Of a DNA stretch of 64,000 bases, positions 36,716 through 48,100 are shown piece after piece. Position numbers and translations under genes: made by a program. Position 1 is the first letter of the stretch. Every line of letters begins with the position of its first letter. The notes beneath the pieces were generated by a model, which saw only the letters and a program-made list of their open reading frames with translations, ran no database searches and was not told the DNA's origin. Origin of the DNA: Odontesthes bonariensis. Taxonomy: Eukaryota > Chordata > Actinopteri > Atheriniformes > Atherinopsidae. The stretch covers positions 27,660,197-27,724,196 of the forward strand of contig NC_134509.1 of assembly GCF_027942865.1 (NCBI RefSeq), in the 5' to 3' direction.

Positions 36716-39700
36716 GGCAGGGGGAGAGAAACTCGTGTGACGCGGCAGACTAGAGGAGAAGGAAGATGCAGACGCCGAGGGTCCCGCTGTTGTGTTATGC
36801 CGACACTGGGTACATGGCGGAGAAGAGTGGATGTTTGGATTAAAGGGGAGGTCTACAGCCTTCAAGGGGTACCTACTGTTGTCGGATAATGCTGCCACGT
36901 TAGCCCCTGTGTGTGACGGTTATATGGTGATTATTAACCATACAAGTAATGTCCTGCCATGTTTGATTAGAATAAGGTTTCCCTTAAACAAATAACAGCG
37001 TACACATGTTATGTGGTCCCTCCGCGGAAAAGCTGTCCTTCCCTTTAAGAAGAGTGGACGACATATTCATAGGAAACAGTTGGAACACCATGTAAGTGTG
37101 TCCATACAGTGAGCAGGCTACTGCGGGCCTGTTATACTCTGAAAAGTACAAATGAAAAAATAAAGAAGGTGGCCTGCTGAGCTCAGGTGCACTCTTTTTA
37201 ATGTTTTAAATCACAAGAAGGAAAGGGTAAAATTAAGCTAAAGTTAAACATTATGGCTAATATAAAAGCGTCCTGCTGCAAAACTGACATAAAATAGGAG
37301 GATTTTACTGAGGGCTGAAATGCTTATAGGACAGTACCTTGTCTATTGATAGTTCACCTTTTCCTAAATGCTTACTGGAAGAAAGTACTGCAGTTTGAAT
37401 CTTCCCTTTGCGCTTTTTCAGGGAAGACACAGTACCCAAGAAGGCTCTGGAGTCTAGTGAGTCTTCACACCAGAGCGCTGAAAGGACAGCACAAACCATA
37501 ATTAAGGGGGTAGAAGGTAGAATAACAGATTAAAAAAAAAAAAAGCTTAAGGACCTGTGGGTTATTTGTCTGGCTCGTATTTGTAAGAAAAGATTAGAGA
37601 ACTACCTGAGCTCTGATGTTGTGTTGCAACTTGTAGTATGTTCAGCCACTGCGTCTGTGCCTAATATGTTGCAGTGGCCAGACACACAGCGGCACTGTAA
37701 GGGCTGCAAGAAAATAGGGAACGCTGTAGGACAGTCCCAACAAGCCAATTTATCACCTGATGTACCTGAGGCGCGTGCACAGAACAAATGTTCACATTTA
37801 ATTCCTCTATTTCGACAAATGAGAAGCAGCTGTGGTGTAAAAGCATACCTGTGATGTGTTGGCACATGCCATCCACTAACTCACTGTGCTCAAGTATGGA
37901 GGTGCACATTCTACAGCCAGAGAGGACACACTCTTTTCCTACACCCCCAACCACCTTCAAACACCTGGGACACTCAAATACACACTGGTACACACATGGC
38001 AGCTTTATCAGGCTGAAGTGGAAGAACCAGATGTAGGTCAGAGTGCAAATGAATTCTGTTCTAACCTCGCTGGCATTGCAACTTTCTACTGCAAAACTGC
38101 TGATGACCTGCAGGTGGCAATGTGTGTAGATCCCATCTATACACCCTCCAGAACAATGCCAGAACAATGTGCTCTGTTCAGTGAGTGGGGCCACAGATTG
38201 TTACATTTTAGAATAAATAAATGATAAATAAGAGTTCTTAGACACTGCACTCTAATTTAAAGATGCATTGCTGTGACATGCACATGTTTAAGAGCCTGTA
38301 GTCAAAATTTATGTTACTGTATTTGGCCATGTAAGACTGGAAGTCTGAGATTCGACTGAGATGAAGAACATCTGATCTCCACAATGAAAGATGAAGCCTT
38401 CTTATCAAAATTTTGATAAAGATTGTTGTGTTGTTGTTTTTTTTAAACAATTTTAGAGTGAAAAAGTGAAAGAATATGCCCTACAAGCTGTCTGAGCCCT
38501 CAGATCAACTTTACTAATGTGGGATATGGCTTGTTCATAAACTTTGCTACAAAAGGACAGATGATATTCAAGAGCTTTATTAATACACTGACCTCGCAAA
38601 TCTTCTTGTAACAGTCAGCAGTCATGTAAGCAGTTGACTGGCCAAGCATTACAGTGCATAATGTGATTAAGAAATAAGTAACTGGAATTATGTTGGTCAA
38701 TATAAACCTTGAACTATAAAAAAAACTGCTGGGAAAAGGGGTCATTGCGTCTCAGAAGAGAAGTCCATGTAAGATGGCCCGATAGTGCTATTGAACTAGA
38801 AACATTTAAAAGAAGCAAGAACAAAAATTACACAAACCAAAAATGAAAGACTCTTTGCTTGTTACAGACAATATTTACAAGATATGATTCTTATGTTAGT
38901 GGGGATGTTACTAAAATGTTTCATTTATTAATTGTTTGAAACTGTAACTGAAAATGTAGAAATAAAAGAGTGGTCTTGCATTCACTATTAAAGAAATGTT
39001 AGCTGTGATCATAAGTGCCCAGACATTTGCAGTCCACTGTGTTTTAGTTGCAACGTTCCTTTAATCTGTGTTACCTCAGTAATAGTCTACAAGCAGAAGT
39101 TACCTCAGGGGTCAGTGTTTTTTTAGATACCATTATTCTTTGCAATGGTGCACGAGTTACAGAATATGGGTTAAAAAGTGAAAGAAATATAAGGATATTT
39201 CAATGACATTGATTATCTTTTATTTTATTTTTTCTAGCAATAAATACATATATGCTACATTCAGTTTCTGAAATAAGTTCCATGAAAATTCATTTCTGAT
39301 TGATAAAATGTTCATTTCAAGCCTCCGTTCATCTTAAAGTTTGTCATTTTCCCTTTCTGTCCTCACTTCATGCAAACTCTCCACTGACATATAATGTACA
39401 GTATTCAGAGGTCTCACAGAATCTCACTAAATGAGGGTATGAGGGTGGTTCTACAGCTACCATTATGTTTTGCACATCTGAAGCATGAATAGACCATACA
39501 GGGTGAGTGAAATGGAGGCATGGTTAACAAGGATACACAGAAATTCAGGAACATCACCATCTCACAAACTTGGAGCCCAGTCACATAAGCAATTATCTGT
39601 AAAGTGTGTGACAAATGCAAGTTGCACATCCTATGATGAGTAGTCGTATGTTCGGGGCCAGAGTATTGGAGCATTTCACTTTACTGAATGCAAGATTCAC

Positions 39701-39720
39701 AGTTCTTGAAATGTATTACT
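36716..39720. other. 5' flank of colgalt1 and intergenic DNA
   Basis: The first few hundred bases should hold the colgalt1 promoter and 5' UTR (CpGs and CCGCGG near 37023), but I see no TATA box and cannot set a start site. The rest has no coding frame with recognisable content. Confidence 0.35.
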
Positions 39721-40080
39721 GTTATATGAAAAAGTAAGTTCTTTAATTTGTAACATCATCTTAAAAATCATCTAGTTCTTATCAGATCTTTAAATTATAT
39801 ATAACCTCAGATGAACAACAACGCATTAAATATTACACTCAAGTCATTACTTATCTCACAAAAACTAAGCCAAAATGCAGAAATAATGAACGAAAACTCT
39901 AAATGAATAATTTCTATGTGAATAATTTGGGCTTGTTTTTCAGCCACGCAACAGGACAATGATCTCAAACACAGCAGCAAATCCACAACAAAATATCTAT
40001 AAAAGAAAATAATCAAGCTGTTGGCAGACCTCAACTTGATTGAAATGCTGTGGTGAGAACTTTCTATTTTTTTTAACACA
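39721..40080 (+). mobile_element. Tc1-like element, left half (internally deleted)
   Basis: The segment starts with a decayed terminal repeat (TATATGAAAAAGTAAGTTC) and the family's untranslated region (CCTCAGATGAACAACAAC). At about 39950 it jumps to the C-terminal third of a transposase with DND-KHSSKSTTKYL and, near 40020-40060, a damaged DLNLIEMLW block. The middle of the gene is missing. It belongs to the same family as 26305-26675. Confidence 0.6.
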
Positions 40081-40235
40081 ATATGTTACAGTTACACTTT
40101 ATACACCACCCCTTTTACCGTGAAGACAATAAATGCTATTGTTTCAATCTTGCATGACATGTGCACGCCGTGAATTAGAATGCACCGATATCATTACATC
40201 CACATTGCTTCGTTATCTCAAGACAAAAAAATTTA

Positions 40236-40261
<26 letters not shown>

Positions 40262-40266
<5 letters not shown>

Positions 40267-42985
40267 CTCCATCCATCCATCCATCCATCATCTTCCGCTG
40301 GTCCGGGGATCGGGTCGCGGGGGCAGCAGCTTGAGCAAAGAGACCCAGACGTCCCTGTCCCCGGCCACTTCCTCCAGCTCTTCTGGGGGGACCCCGAGGC
40401 GTTCCCAGGCCAGCCGAGAGACATAGTCTCTCCAACGTGTCCTGGGTCTTCCCCGGGGTCTCCTCCCAGTGGGACGGGCCCGGAACACCTCACCGGGGAG
40501 GCGTCCAGGAGGCATTCTCACCAGATGCCCGAGCCACCTCATCTGACTCCTCTCGATGCGGAGGAGCAGCGGTTCTACTCCGAGCCCCTCCCGGATGACC
40601 GAGCTTCTCACCCTATCTCTAAGGGAGAGCCCAGACACCCTGCGGAGGAAACTCATTTCGGCCGCTTGTATTCGCGATCTCGTTCTTTCGGTCACTACCC
40701 ACAGCTCGTGACCATAGGTGAGGGTAGGAACATAGATTGACCGGTAAATCGAGAGCTTCGCCTTCTGGCTCAGCTCCTTCTTCACCACGACGGGCCGGTG
40801 CAGAGCCCGCATCACTGCAGACGCCGCACCAATCCGTCTGTCAATCTCCTGTTCCATTCGTCCCTCACTCGTGAACAAGACCCCGAGATACTTGAACTCC
40901 TCCACTTGGGGAAGGATCTCATTCCCGACCCGAAGAGAGCATTCCACCCTTTTCCGGCCGAAGACCATGGTCTCAGATTTGGAGGTGCTGATGGTCATCC
41001 CAGCTGCTTCACACTCGGCTGCGAACCGCTCCAGTGAGAGCTGAAGGTCACGGCCTGACGACGCCAACAGAACCAAATCGTCCGCAAAAAGCAGAGACCC
41101 GATTCTGAGGTCGCCAAACCGGACCCCCTCGACGCCCTGGCTGCGCCTAGAAATTCTGTCCATAAAAATTATGAACAGAATCGGTGACAAAGGGCAGCCC
41201 TGACGGAGTCCAACCCTCACAGGAAACATGTCCGACTTACTGCCGGCAATGCGGACCAGACTCTGACACCGGTCATACAGGGACCGAACAGCCCATATCA
41301 AGGAGTCCGGCACTCCATACTCCCGGAGCACCCCCCACAAGAGTCCCCGAGGGACACGGTCGAACGCCTTCTCCAAGTCCACAAAACACATGTAGACAGG
41401 TTGGGCGAACTCCCATGCTCCCTCCAGGATCCTGCGGAGGGTGAAGAGCTGGTCCACTGTTCCACGGCCAGGACGAAAACCACACTGCACCTCCTGAATC
41501 CGAGATTCGACTATCCGGCGGATCCTCCTCTCCAGTACCCCCGAAAAGACCTTACCAGGGAGGCTGAGGAGTGTGATCCCCCTATAGTTGGAACACACCC
41601 TCCGGTCCCCCTTTTTAAAGAGGGGGACCACCACCCCGATCTGCCAGTCCAGAGGCACTGCCCCCGATGTCCACGCGATGCTGCAGAGGCGTGTCAACCA
41701 AGACAGCCCCACAACATCCAGAGCCTTGAGGAACTCAGGACGGACCTCATCCACCCCCGGGGCCTTGCCACCGAGGAGTTTTTTGACCACCTCGGCAACC
41801 TCAGCCCCAGAAATGGGAGGTCCCACGTCCGAGCTCCCCAACTCTGCTTCCTCATCGGAAGGCGTGTCGGTAGGATTGAGGAGGCCCTCGAAGTACTCCC
41901 CCCACCGACTCACGACGTCCCTAGTTGAAGTCAGCAGAGCCCCGCCCTCACCATACACGGTGTTGACGGTGCACCGCTTCCCCCCCCTGAGCCGCCGGAT
42001 GGTGGACCAGAATCTCCTCGAGGCCGTCCGGAAATCGTTCTCCATGGCCTCCCCGAACTCCTCCCAAGCCCGAGTTTTTGCCTCAGCAACCGCCGAGGCT
42101 GTGTTCCGCTTGGCCTGTCGGTACCCATCAGCTGCTTCCAGAGTCCCACTGGCCAAAAAGGCCCGATAGGACTCCTTCTTCAGCTTGACGGCCTCCCTCA
42201 CCACTGGGGTCCACCAGCGGGTTCGGGGATTGCCGCCACGACAGGCACCGACCACCTTGCGGCCACAGCTCCGGTCGGCCGCCTCAACAATGGAGGCACG
42301 GAACATGGCCCATTCGGGCTCAATGTCCCCCACCTCCCCCGGGACATGGTTGAAGCTCTGCCGGAGGTGGGAGTTGAAACTCCTCCTTACAGGGGATTCC
42401 GCCAGCCGTTCCCAGCAGACCCTCACAATACGTTTGGGCCTGCCAGGTCTGACCGGCTTCCTCCCCCACCAGCGGAGCCAACTCACCACCAGGTGGTGAT
42501 CAGTTGACAGCTCCGCCCCTCTCTTCACCCGAGTGTCCAGGACATACGGCCGCAAGTCCGATGATACGACTACAAAGTCGATCATCGAGCTGCGGCCTAG
42601 GGTGTCCTGGTGCCAAGTGCACATATGGACACCCTTATGCCTGAACATGGTGTTCGTTATGGACAATCCGTGACGAGCACAGAAGTCCAACAACAAAACA
42701 CCACTCTGATTCAGATCGGGGGGGCCGTTCCTCCCAATCACGCCCCTCCAGGTCTCACTGTCATTGCCCACGTGAGCATTGAAGTCCCCCAGCAGGACGA
42801 GGGAGTCTCCCAGAGGAGCACTCTCTAGTGCCTCCTCCAGGGACTCCAAAAAGGGTGGGTACTCTGAACTGCCGTTCGGTGCATAAGCACAAACAACAGT
42901 CAGGACCCGTCCCCCCACCCTAAGGCGGAGGGAGGCTAGCTTTAATGTATATTTACTTCTTGGTCTGATCACTCCCGAAATAAGC
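40262..42985 (-). mobile_element. RTE/Rex3-like LINE with open endonuclease-reverse transcriptase frame
   Basis: One uninterrupted minus-strand frame (43047-40288, 919 codons; the first roughly 20-25 come from flanking A/T-rich DNA) encodes a LINE polyprotein. It has an APE-type endonuclease with GDFNAHVG at 87-94, SMIDFVV near 154 and STDHHLVV near 181, then a reverse transcriptase with FVDLEKAFD at 555-563, LRQGCPLSP at 614-622 and the catalytic FADD at 654-657, and a C-terminal LGHLVRMP-type segment. The N-terminal part of the endonuclease is missing, so the copy is 5'-truncated. The 3' end is a short GATG/GGAT tandem array at about 40267-40290, as described for Rex3, next to an A/T run. 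The lack of stops suggests a recent insertion. Clade assignment is by motif memory. Confidence 0.85.
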
Positions 42986-43574
42986 CCAATTTGAAAAAAA
43001 AAACAACAAAACAAAACAAAACAAAAAAAACAAGACATCTGCCTCAAAATACATTCAGAAGTAGCATTTACCTAAATCAGAGAAGTATGACGATTTAGTG
43101 TGTACCAACTACAAAAATGTCTATATACAGTTAGTATTCTGCACAGAGTTGGGTCCCAGCACATACTTTTAGTTTTCCTCTGCAGCTCTCAAAGAGTGCA
43201 AACATTTGAGACCAAATTTAGTAGAATAAGTCTGGCGACATTCTAGAAAACTCAATCAATCCAGAAGGAGCAGTAAGCTCACATCTTATCTGGTGTCGCC
43301 TGTGTGTGCTCGGAGTCCAGCTGCTTGTCCTGGTTCAGAACTATTCGTTTCAATTTTAAAAATACAAACATACTTTTACAAGTGGAATGAATATGTTTGA
43401 AGCTGCGTGAAAAAGTCAAGGAACAGCAGTGTTTGGGATAATTATGAGATTATGCTGTCGTCAAATGAGGTACCAAATATCACCAGACTTGTCATTTAAC
43501 TCATTTATGTTGTGGTAAATTACTCTAAATGACTCTTTGCTGTCAATGTCCATGGATCCATTTCTGCTGATCCC

Positions 43575-43728
43575 TCATAGATACACATCCATCGTGTTGA
43601 GGATCATGTGACGACAGAGAGGGCAGTTCTGTTGGTATATAGGCTGCCTCATAAGGATGTCTATACAGTCTCTACAGTCAGAGGTGTCTGCATGGCAACA
43701 GCACCACCGTTTTGATACAATCCTGACA
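43575..43728 (-). pseudogene. RNF26-like RING finger fragment, disrupted
   Basis: On the minus strand the sequence reads [16 protein letters not shown], then a TGA, then after a frame change [20 protein letters not shown] and [14 protein letters not shown] before a stop. This matches the C-terminal RING finger of E3 ligase RNF26 (LLLPCRHLCLC, ILMRHPVY, NCPLCR, NVYL at the end). The expected second cysteine pair is hit by a stop and a 2-base deletion. Nothing recognisable of RNF26 lies upstream, only a G-rich run. It is most likely a partial pseudogene, possibly carried in by retroposition. It sits on the opposite strand to the TRIM gene and does not supply its missing RING. Confidence 0.55.
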
Positions 43729-43899
43729 CCCCACCCCACCCCCCAAAAAACTGGCCACCATGCTCCATAAGGCTACTGTGGTGAGAACTGTGCTTGGAAA
43801 AAAAAGCATGCAAATTTCAATAAACTGAAACAGAGAGCGATAACATAGAACAATTAGTTACAGGTTATTGATTCCAAAGGTATAAGCTATCGAACCACG

Positions 43900-44098
43900 T
43901 GGTGTACTAGTTTTTGACACTGCTTCTGCATTTTGCTTAGTTTTTGTTAAATAAAAATTGACACAGTTTAACATCATCTAAATTGTATAAAACCAACTTT
44001 TTTGATCTGGAAATGAGGAGATGATTACTTTTATTACGTTCTGAGAAGTAAATCTTTAGAAGTGAAGGAGGGTGTACTTTCTTTTTCAAATGACTGTA
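43900..44098 (+). mobile_element. Tc1-like element, right end
   Basis: It contains TTAAATAAAAATTGACA, CTGGAAATGAGGAGATGA and AAGTGAAGGAGGGTGTAC, ending with CTTTCTTTTTCAAATGACTG. The last part is the reverse complement of the terminal repeat at 26320. It is the 3' untranslated end of the family whose left half lies at 39721-40080. The LINE and about 0.9 kb of other DNA lie between them. Confidence 0.6.
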
Positions 44099-45100
44099 AG
44101 TGTGTAGAGCTAACAGTCAGCTGCTGAGAAAAAATAACCGACACTGAAACACATCACCCTAAATTCTCTGAAAAACAATTGTAAAAAGCACATGCACAGG
44201 CACATGCTGAGACACTGTTTATGTGGGTGATATGTTTCAACTGAGCCTTGACAGTAAATCAGGGCCCAGTTGAATAATTGGTGATTCTAAATTAACCTAC
44301 GGTATGAGTTGAGCGTGCAGAGATGTCTGTTTCTGTGTCAGGCTTGAGATAGATTGACGACCTGTTCTGTGTGCACCCCACCTTTTGCCCCATGGCAGCT
44401 TTGATAAGCTACAGCGGCCCCCTTGACCCTGAACAGAATAAAGCAAGTAGAACAGATGGATGGAAATGCAATAAACGTAACCGCAACATCAACTTTGCAA
44501 ATTAAAATGTGCTTCAATGAAACATGAATCGCGTCTGAAAACTGATGTCTTCCACGTGCTTTCAAGATCTTAACAGCTCAGAGAGTTGAAGGGCAATGAA
44601 ACTGGATCCATGCAGAAGAGTTGCGTGTCAAACAGATGCACTTCATGACCAGATGATATTAATTTAATTATATTAATAGAATAATTATTCAAAACCTGCA
44701 TAAGGTGTAAAATGGGAATTTTTAATATCCTGAATTGCCACTGTGCACAAATTGCCATCCAAATTTAAAAACTCTTACACAGTCACACCTGTATGGTGGG
44801 GAAATTACAAGCAAAGGACAAGAACGAATTTGGCCTTGGGATACAACAATGTAACATAAATCACAGAGTCAGGGAAGTATCAAGTTTGAAGAGACCATAA
44901 ACAGACCTTTCGTGCAGCTTCAGTTCGTTTTGGACTGGACACAGATACAGGTCCCTTCCAGAGTGATGTATGGCAACTGCAATGCAACACTGACACCAAA
45001 ACGCACAAGTGCACCTCCCCCTTGCTGTTCTCCAGTTTCCACTTGTCCTTGCTGCTTCATATTGACGAGCCAAACTATCTTCATATCTATAGGAACAACC
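44099..45100. other. 5' flank of the TRIM gene, no further feature
   Basis: I looked specifically for a RING-encoding exon on the plus strand and found none. An open frame runs into the B-box exon from 44912, but its extra residues are unlike a RING. A potential splice acceptor (TCTATAG) ends at 45091, ten bases before the chosen ATG, so a 5' UTR intron is possible. Confidence 0.4.
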
Positions 45101-48100
45101 ATGAACAACCAAGCCTCTCTCCCTGCAACCCTTCCTGGATCTGAGGCAGACATTGTGCCTCCCTCACCCCTAGACTCTATAGAATTGTGTGGAGAACATG
45201 AGGAGTACCTGTCTATGTTCTGTTTGGATGACTTGGAGCCCTTATGTAAACAGTGTGCTGCTGACAGCCACACTGGGCACAGGGTTTATCCCTTAACTGA
45301 GGCAGCAAGTGACTGCAAGGTAGGAATCTGGCTCTTATTGCTGCAGCTACCAAACATTTTAACTGCATTGAACACATAAATTAAAGTATTTTTCCCTCAG
45401 TTACTAAGTGATTCTGCTGTACTAAACGTCGCAAGTTTAGTCTTCTTATCTTGGATTCCTTTAAAGCAAAGCTTAACCAAGTTATGTTTAGAGGACCCAA
45501 CAACTAAAACCATCCAAATTTTTGGAGGAGGATAAAATTATTCGATGAAAACACTAAATAAATAAACTTTTTTCCACATTTTACTTGCTGGTACTTTGAC
45601 AGTGGCTTAAAAGTAAATGATCTGAAACAGGCTTTCTTCTTCTGTGGAAAGGAACAAAGTACATCCTGAAAGAACAGATACAGAGCAGCTGGCCGGAATG
45701 TATTGTTTCCTTTGAGGACACCAGCGGGGTTGATGATTGCTAACCATATTGCCTGAATGCTGGTATTCTAGCTTTGAAGCTACAAAGCCAAACCAAACAG
45801 TCCCACAAAGCCGAGAAATGACAGAGATCTCAAAAGCACAAAGTCTTCGAAGCTCTCGCTCTGAACCCTATTTTTTGCCAAGACTAAGGGAGCCTTCTCA
45901 TGATTCTTTTAGGCTTTTTGAATTAGAGGCTTCCTGCAACCACAGCAGGCAGATATTTGAACAAGGAAGCAGTCAGGCTTTTTTAAAACCTCCTGTATTT
46001 CCGACCCAAACAAATGCTGCCTTATTTTAATGCAGCATTTGCTGATCCAAGCTTAATTTAGAGCAAGTTATGAAGCACCATCCAACTGAGCTGATAATAA
46101 CTGTTTCCATCATTGTGTCGCATGTGGGTGGTTGAATCTCACAAGATATGAAATTTGAGCAACAAACACACACCCTAAAATACCAAGGATAATTTGAAGA
46201 GCTGTTGGCATAGGACTGCTGTCAGTTAAAAGGGCTGGGAAATATGCTAGAGGGAATCACATGCCTGTACACCGAGACCAATTGCAAATGACATGCCCAG
46301 ATTTAGGTACAAATGTCAATCTCTCATTCTAAAAATCCTCAGCGACAAATGTAAGTTCTTTGTATAAACGTTGGATACAGGTCGTTTAGGCCATTGGCGT
46401 TTATATACATAGGAATGGGCTAAAATTAGCAATATAAATTACTAATTATATGTGTAACATTTATTTGACTGGGTACTCTTTATCAAATATATAAGAAATT
46501 TAGTGAAAGTGCTAGAAGAAAAACAGGACATGATAAAGGAAATCACCACCTTGTTTATAGGGTACAATATTTAAATGCTATTCATGTAAGAGTGGCACAG
46601 TAGTTAGTTATTCTATTTCTAATTATTATGCATAGTTGAGTAATAGGTGTAAAAACATTTAAAAACAATACTTCTCTGTCTACTTATGTAAACGTTTAGG
46701 ATACAGGTCGTTTAGGCCATTGGCGTTTAGGCCGCAGTCGTTTAGCCCCCCCTGCAGTCGTTTAGGCCAGGCTACCTGAGCAGCTGAAATCTTTATTATT
46801 GTACATTCGTTATTATAAGATATAAGTCAGCTCTACTGGTCTGTCTGGGTAGCCTACATATCTATGGTAAATTATTTAATAACCAACTTTAGTGTGGAAA
46901 CGTTTTTTTTATTTAATAAATGGTGATTTATAAATTCATAAAATTGTCTTGAATACGCTCCAATCTGTCTTAAATCCTTCTCTATAATTCTGTAAACCTG
47001 AGTGATCAGAACACCTGACTCTAATTCAAACTTCAAACTGATCCTAGAAGTTTAGATACCTTTACCTTTGGCAGATATTTTGGATATTTTACCTACACGC
47101 ATAGATTAACTGGAAGACTTTACTTTCAAGACATTTGTGAAATTATCACAAAGTTTTATGTCATATTCATGCAGAAATAAAGAAAATTATAAAGAATACA
47201 CAAACTTTCAAGCAGCACTGTATGGGAAAGACCTGACTTTTGGTTTACAATGATGTATATCTTTGGGCAAGCACTTCATAGATTAAACATATTGTCAAAT
47301 AAGTGCAGTTTACAAATTAATTACAAATATCTTGTAATTGTGCACATAAGTAGTGCTCATTTCTACACCCTAGGATTTAGTTACATATCAGTTTAGTGCA
47401 GGATGACTCTCTAATCTTAAACATTTGCAAAGACGTTGACTGAAGTAACAGTTGCAGTGTATTTTTAAGGTAATTTTCTATTGGACACTAGGAGGAGCTC
47501 AAAACATTGCTGAGTGGGCTGAACATGAAGATGGAACACTTCAAGCAGGTCCAACAGACCTGTCAACATTCTTCCAAGTATAGCCAGGTATATCTTCCAA
47601 ACTCAATCAATAATGAGCTTCTTCATTTCTTCACATCTTTGCACAAGTTAGAACTCTTTTTCCTTTTTTCTTTTTGAGGCTGAGGCCAAACTGACAGAGG
47701 AGCTCATGATGAAAGAATTTGCAAAACTTCACACGTTTTTGAGACAGGAGGAAGCAGCCAGGCTGCTTGCACTGAAGAAGGAAAAGGAAGAGAAGATGAG
47801 CAAAACTGATGAAAGGATTGACAGAATGAATCGGGTGATAAAATCTCTGGAGCAGAAGATCCAACTTATTGAAGGGGAGCTCGATGCAGGAGGAGACGGA
47901 GCTGACTTTTTACAGGTGACATCAATCAAATGATACACAGTCAAAGAATTGGACTAGGTATTTATCTTAAACCACTCAAACTCTTATTCACAGCACTACC
48001 AAGGCACAATGAACAGGTATGTGACTTTACTGATTTCCAACAGCTCAACATGAATAAAAAGTACAAGTATCTGAGTGTTTGTCTGTTCATATTTCTAACT

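Noticed and set aside
36716-36898. In-frame upstream ATG of colgalt1 at 36898
   Set aside because: It would place about 61 unconserved residues before a clear signal peptide, so the ATG at 36715 fits the family better.
40190-43035. CAAGACA on both sides of the LINE as a target duplication
   Set aside because: It is only seven bases, within A-rich DNA on both sides, and too weak to claim.
45737-46030. 97-codon open frame in TRIM intron 1
   Set aside because: No recognisable domain and no matching splice phases with the flanking exons.
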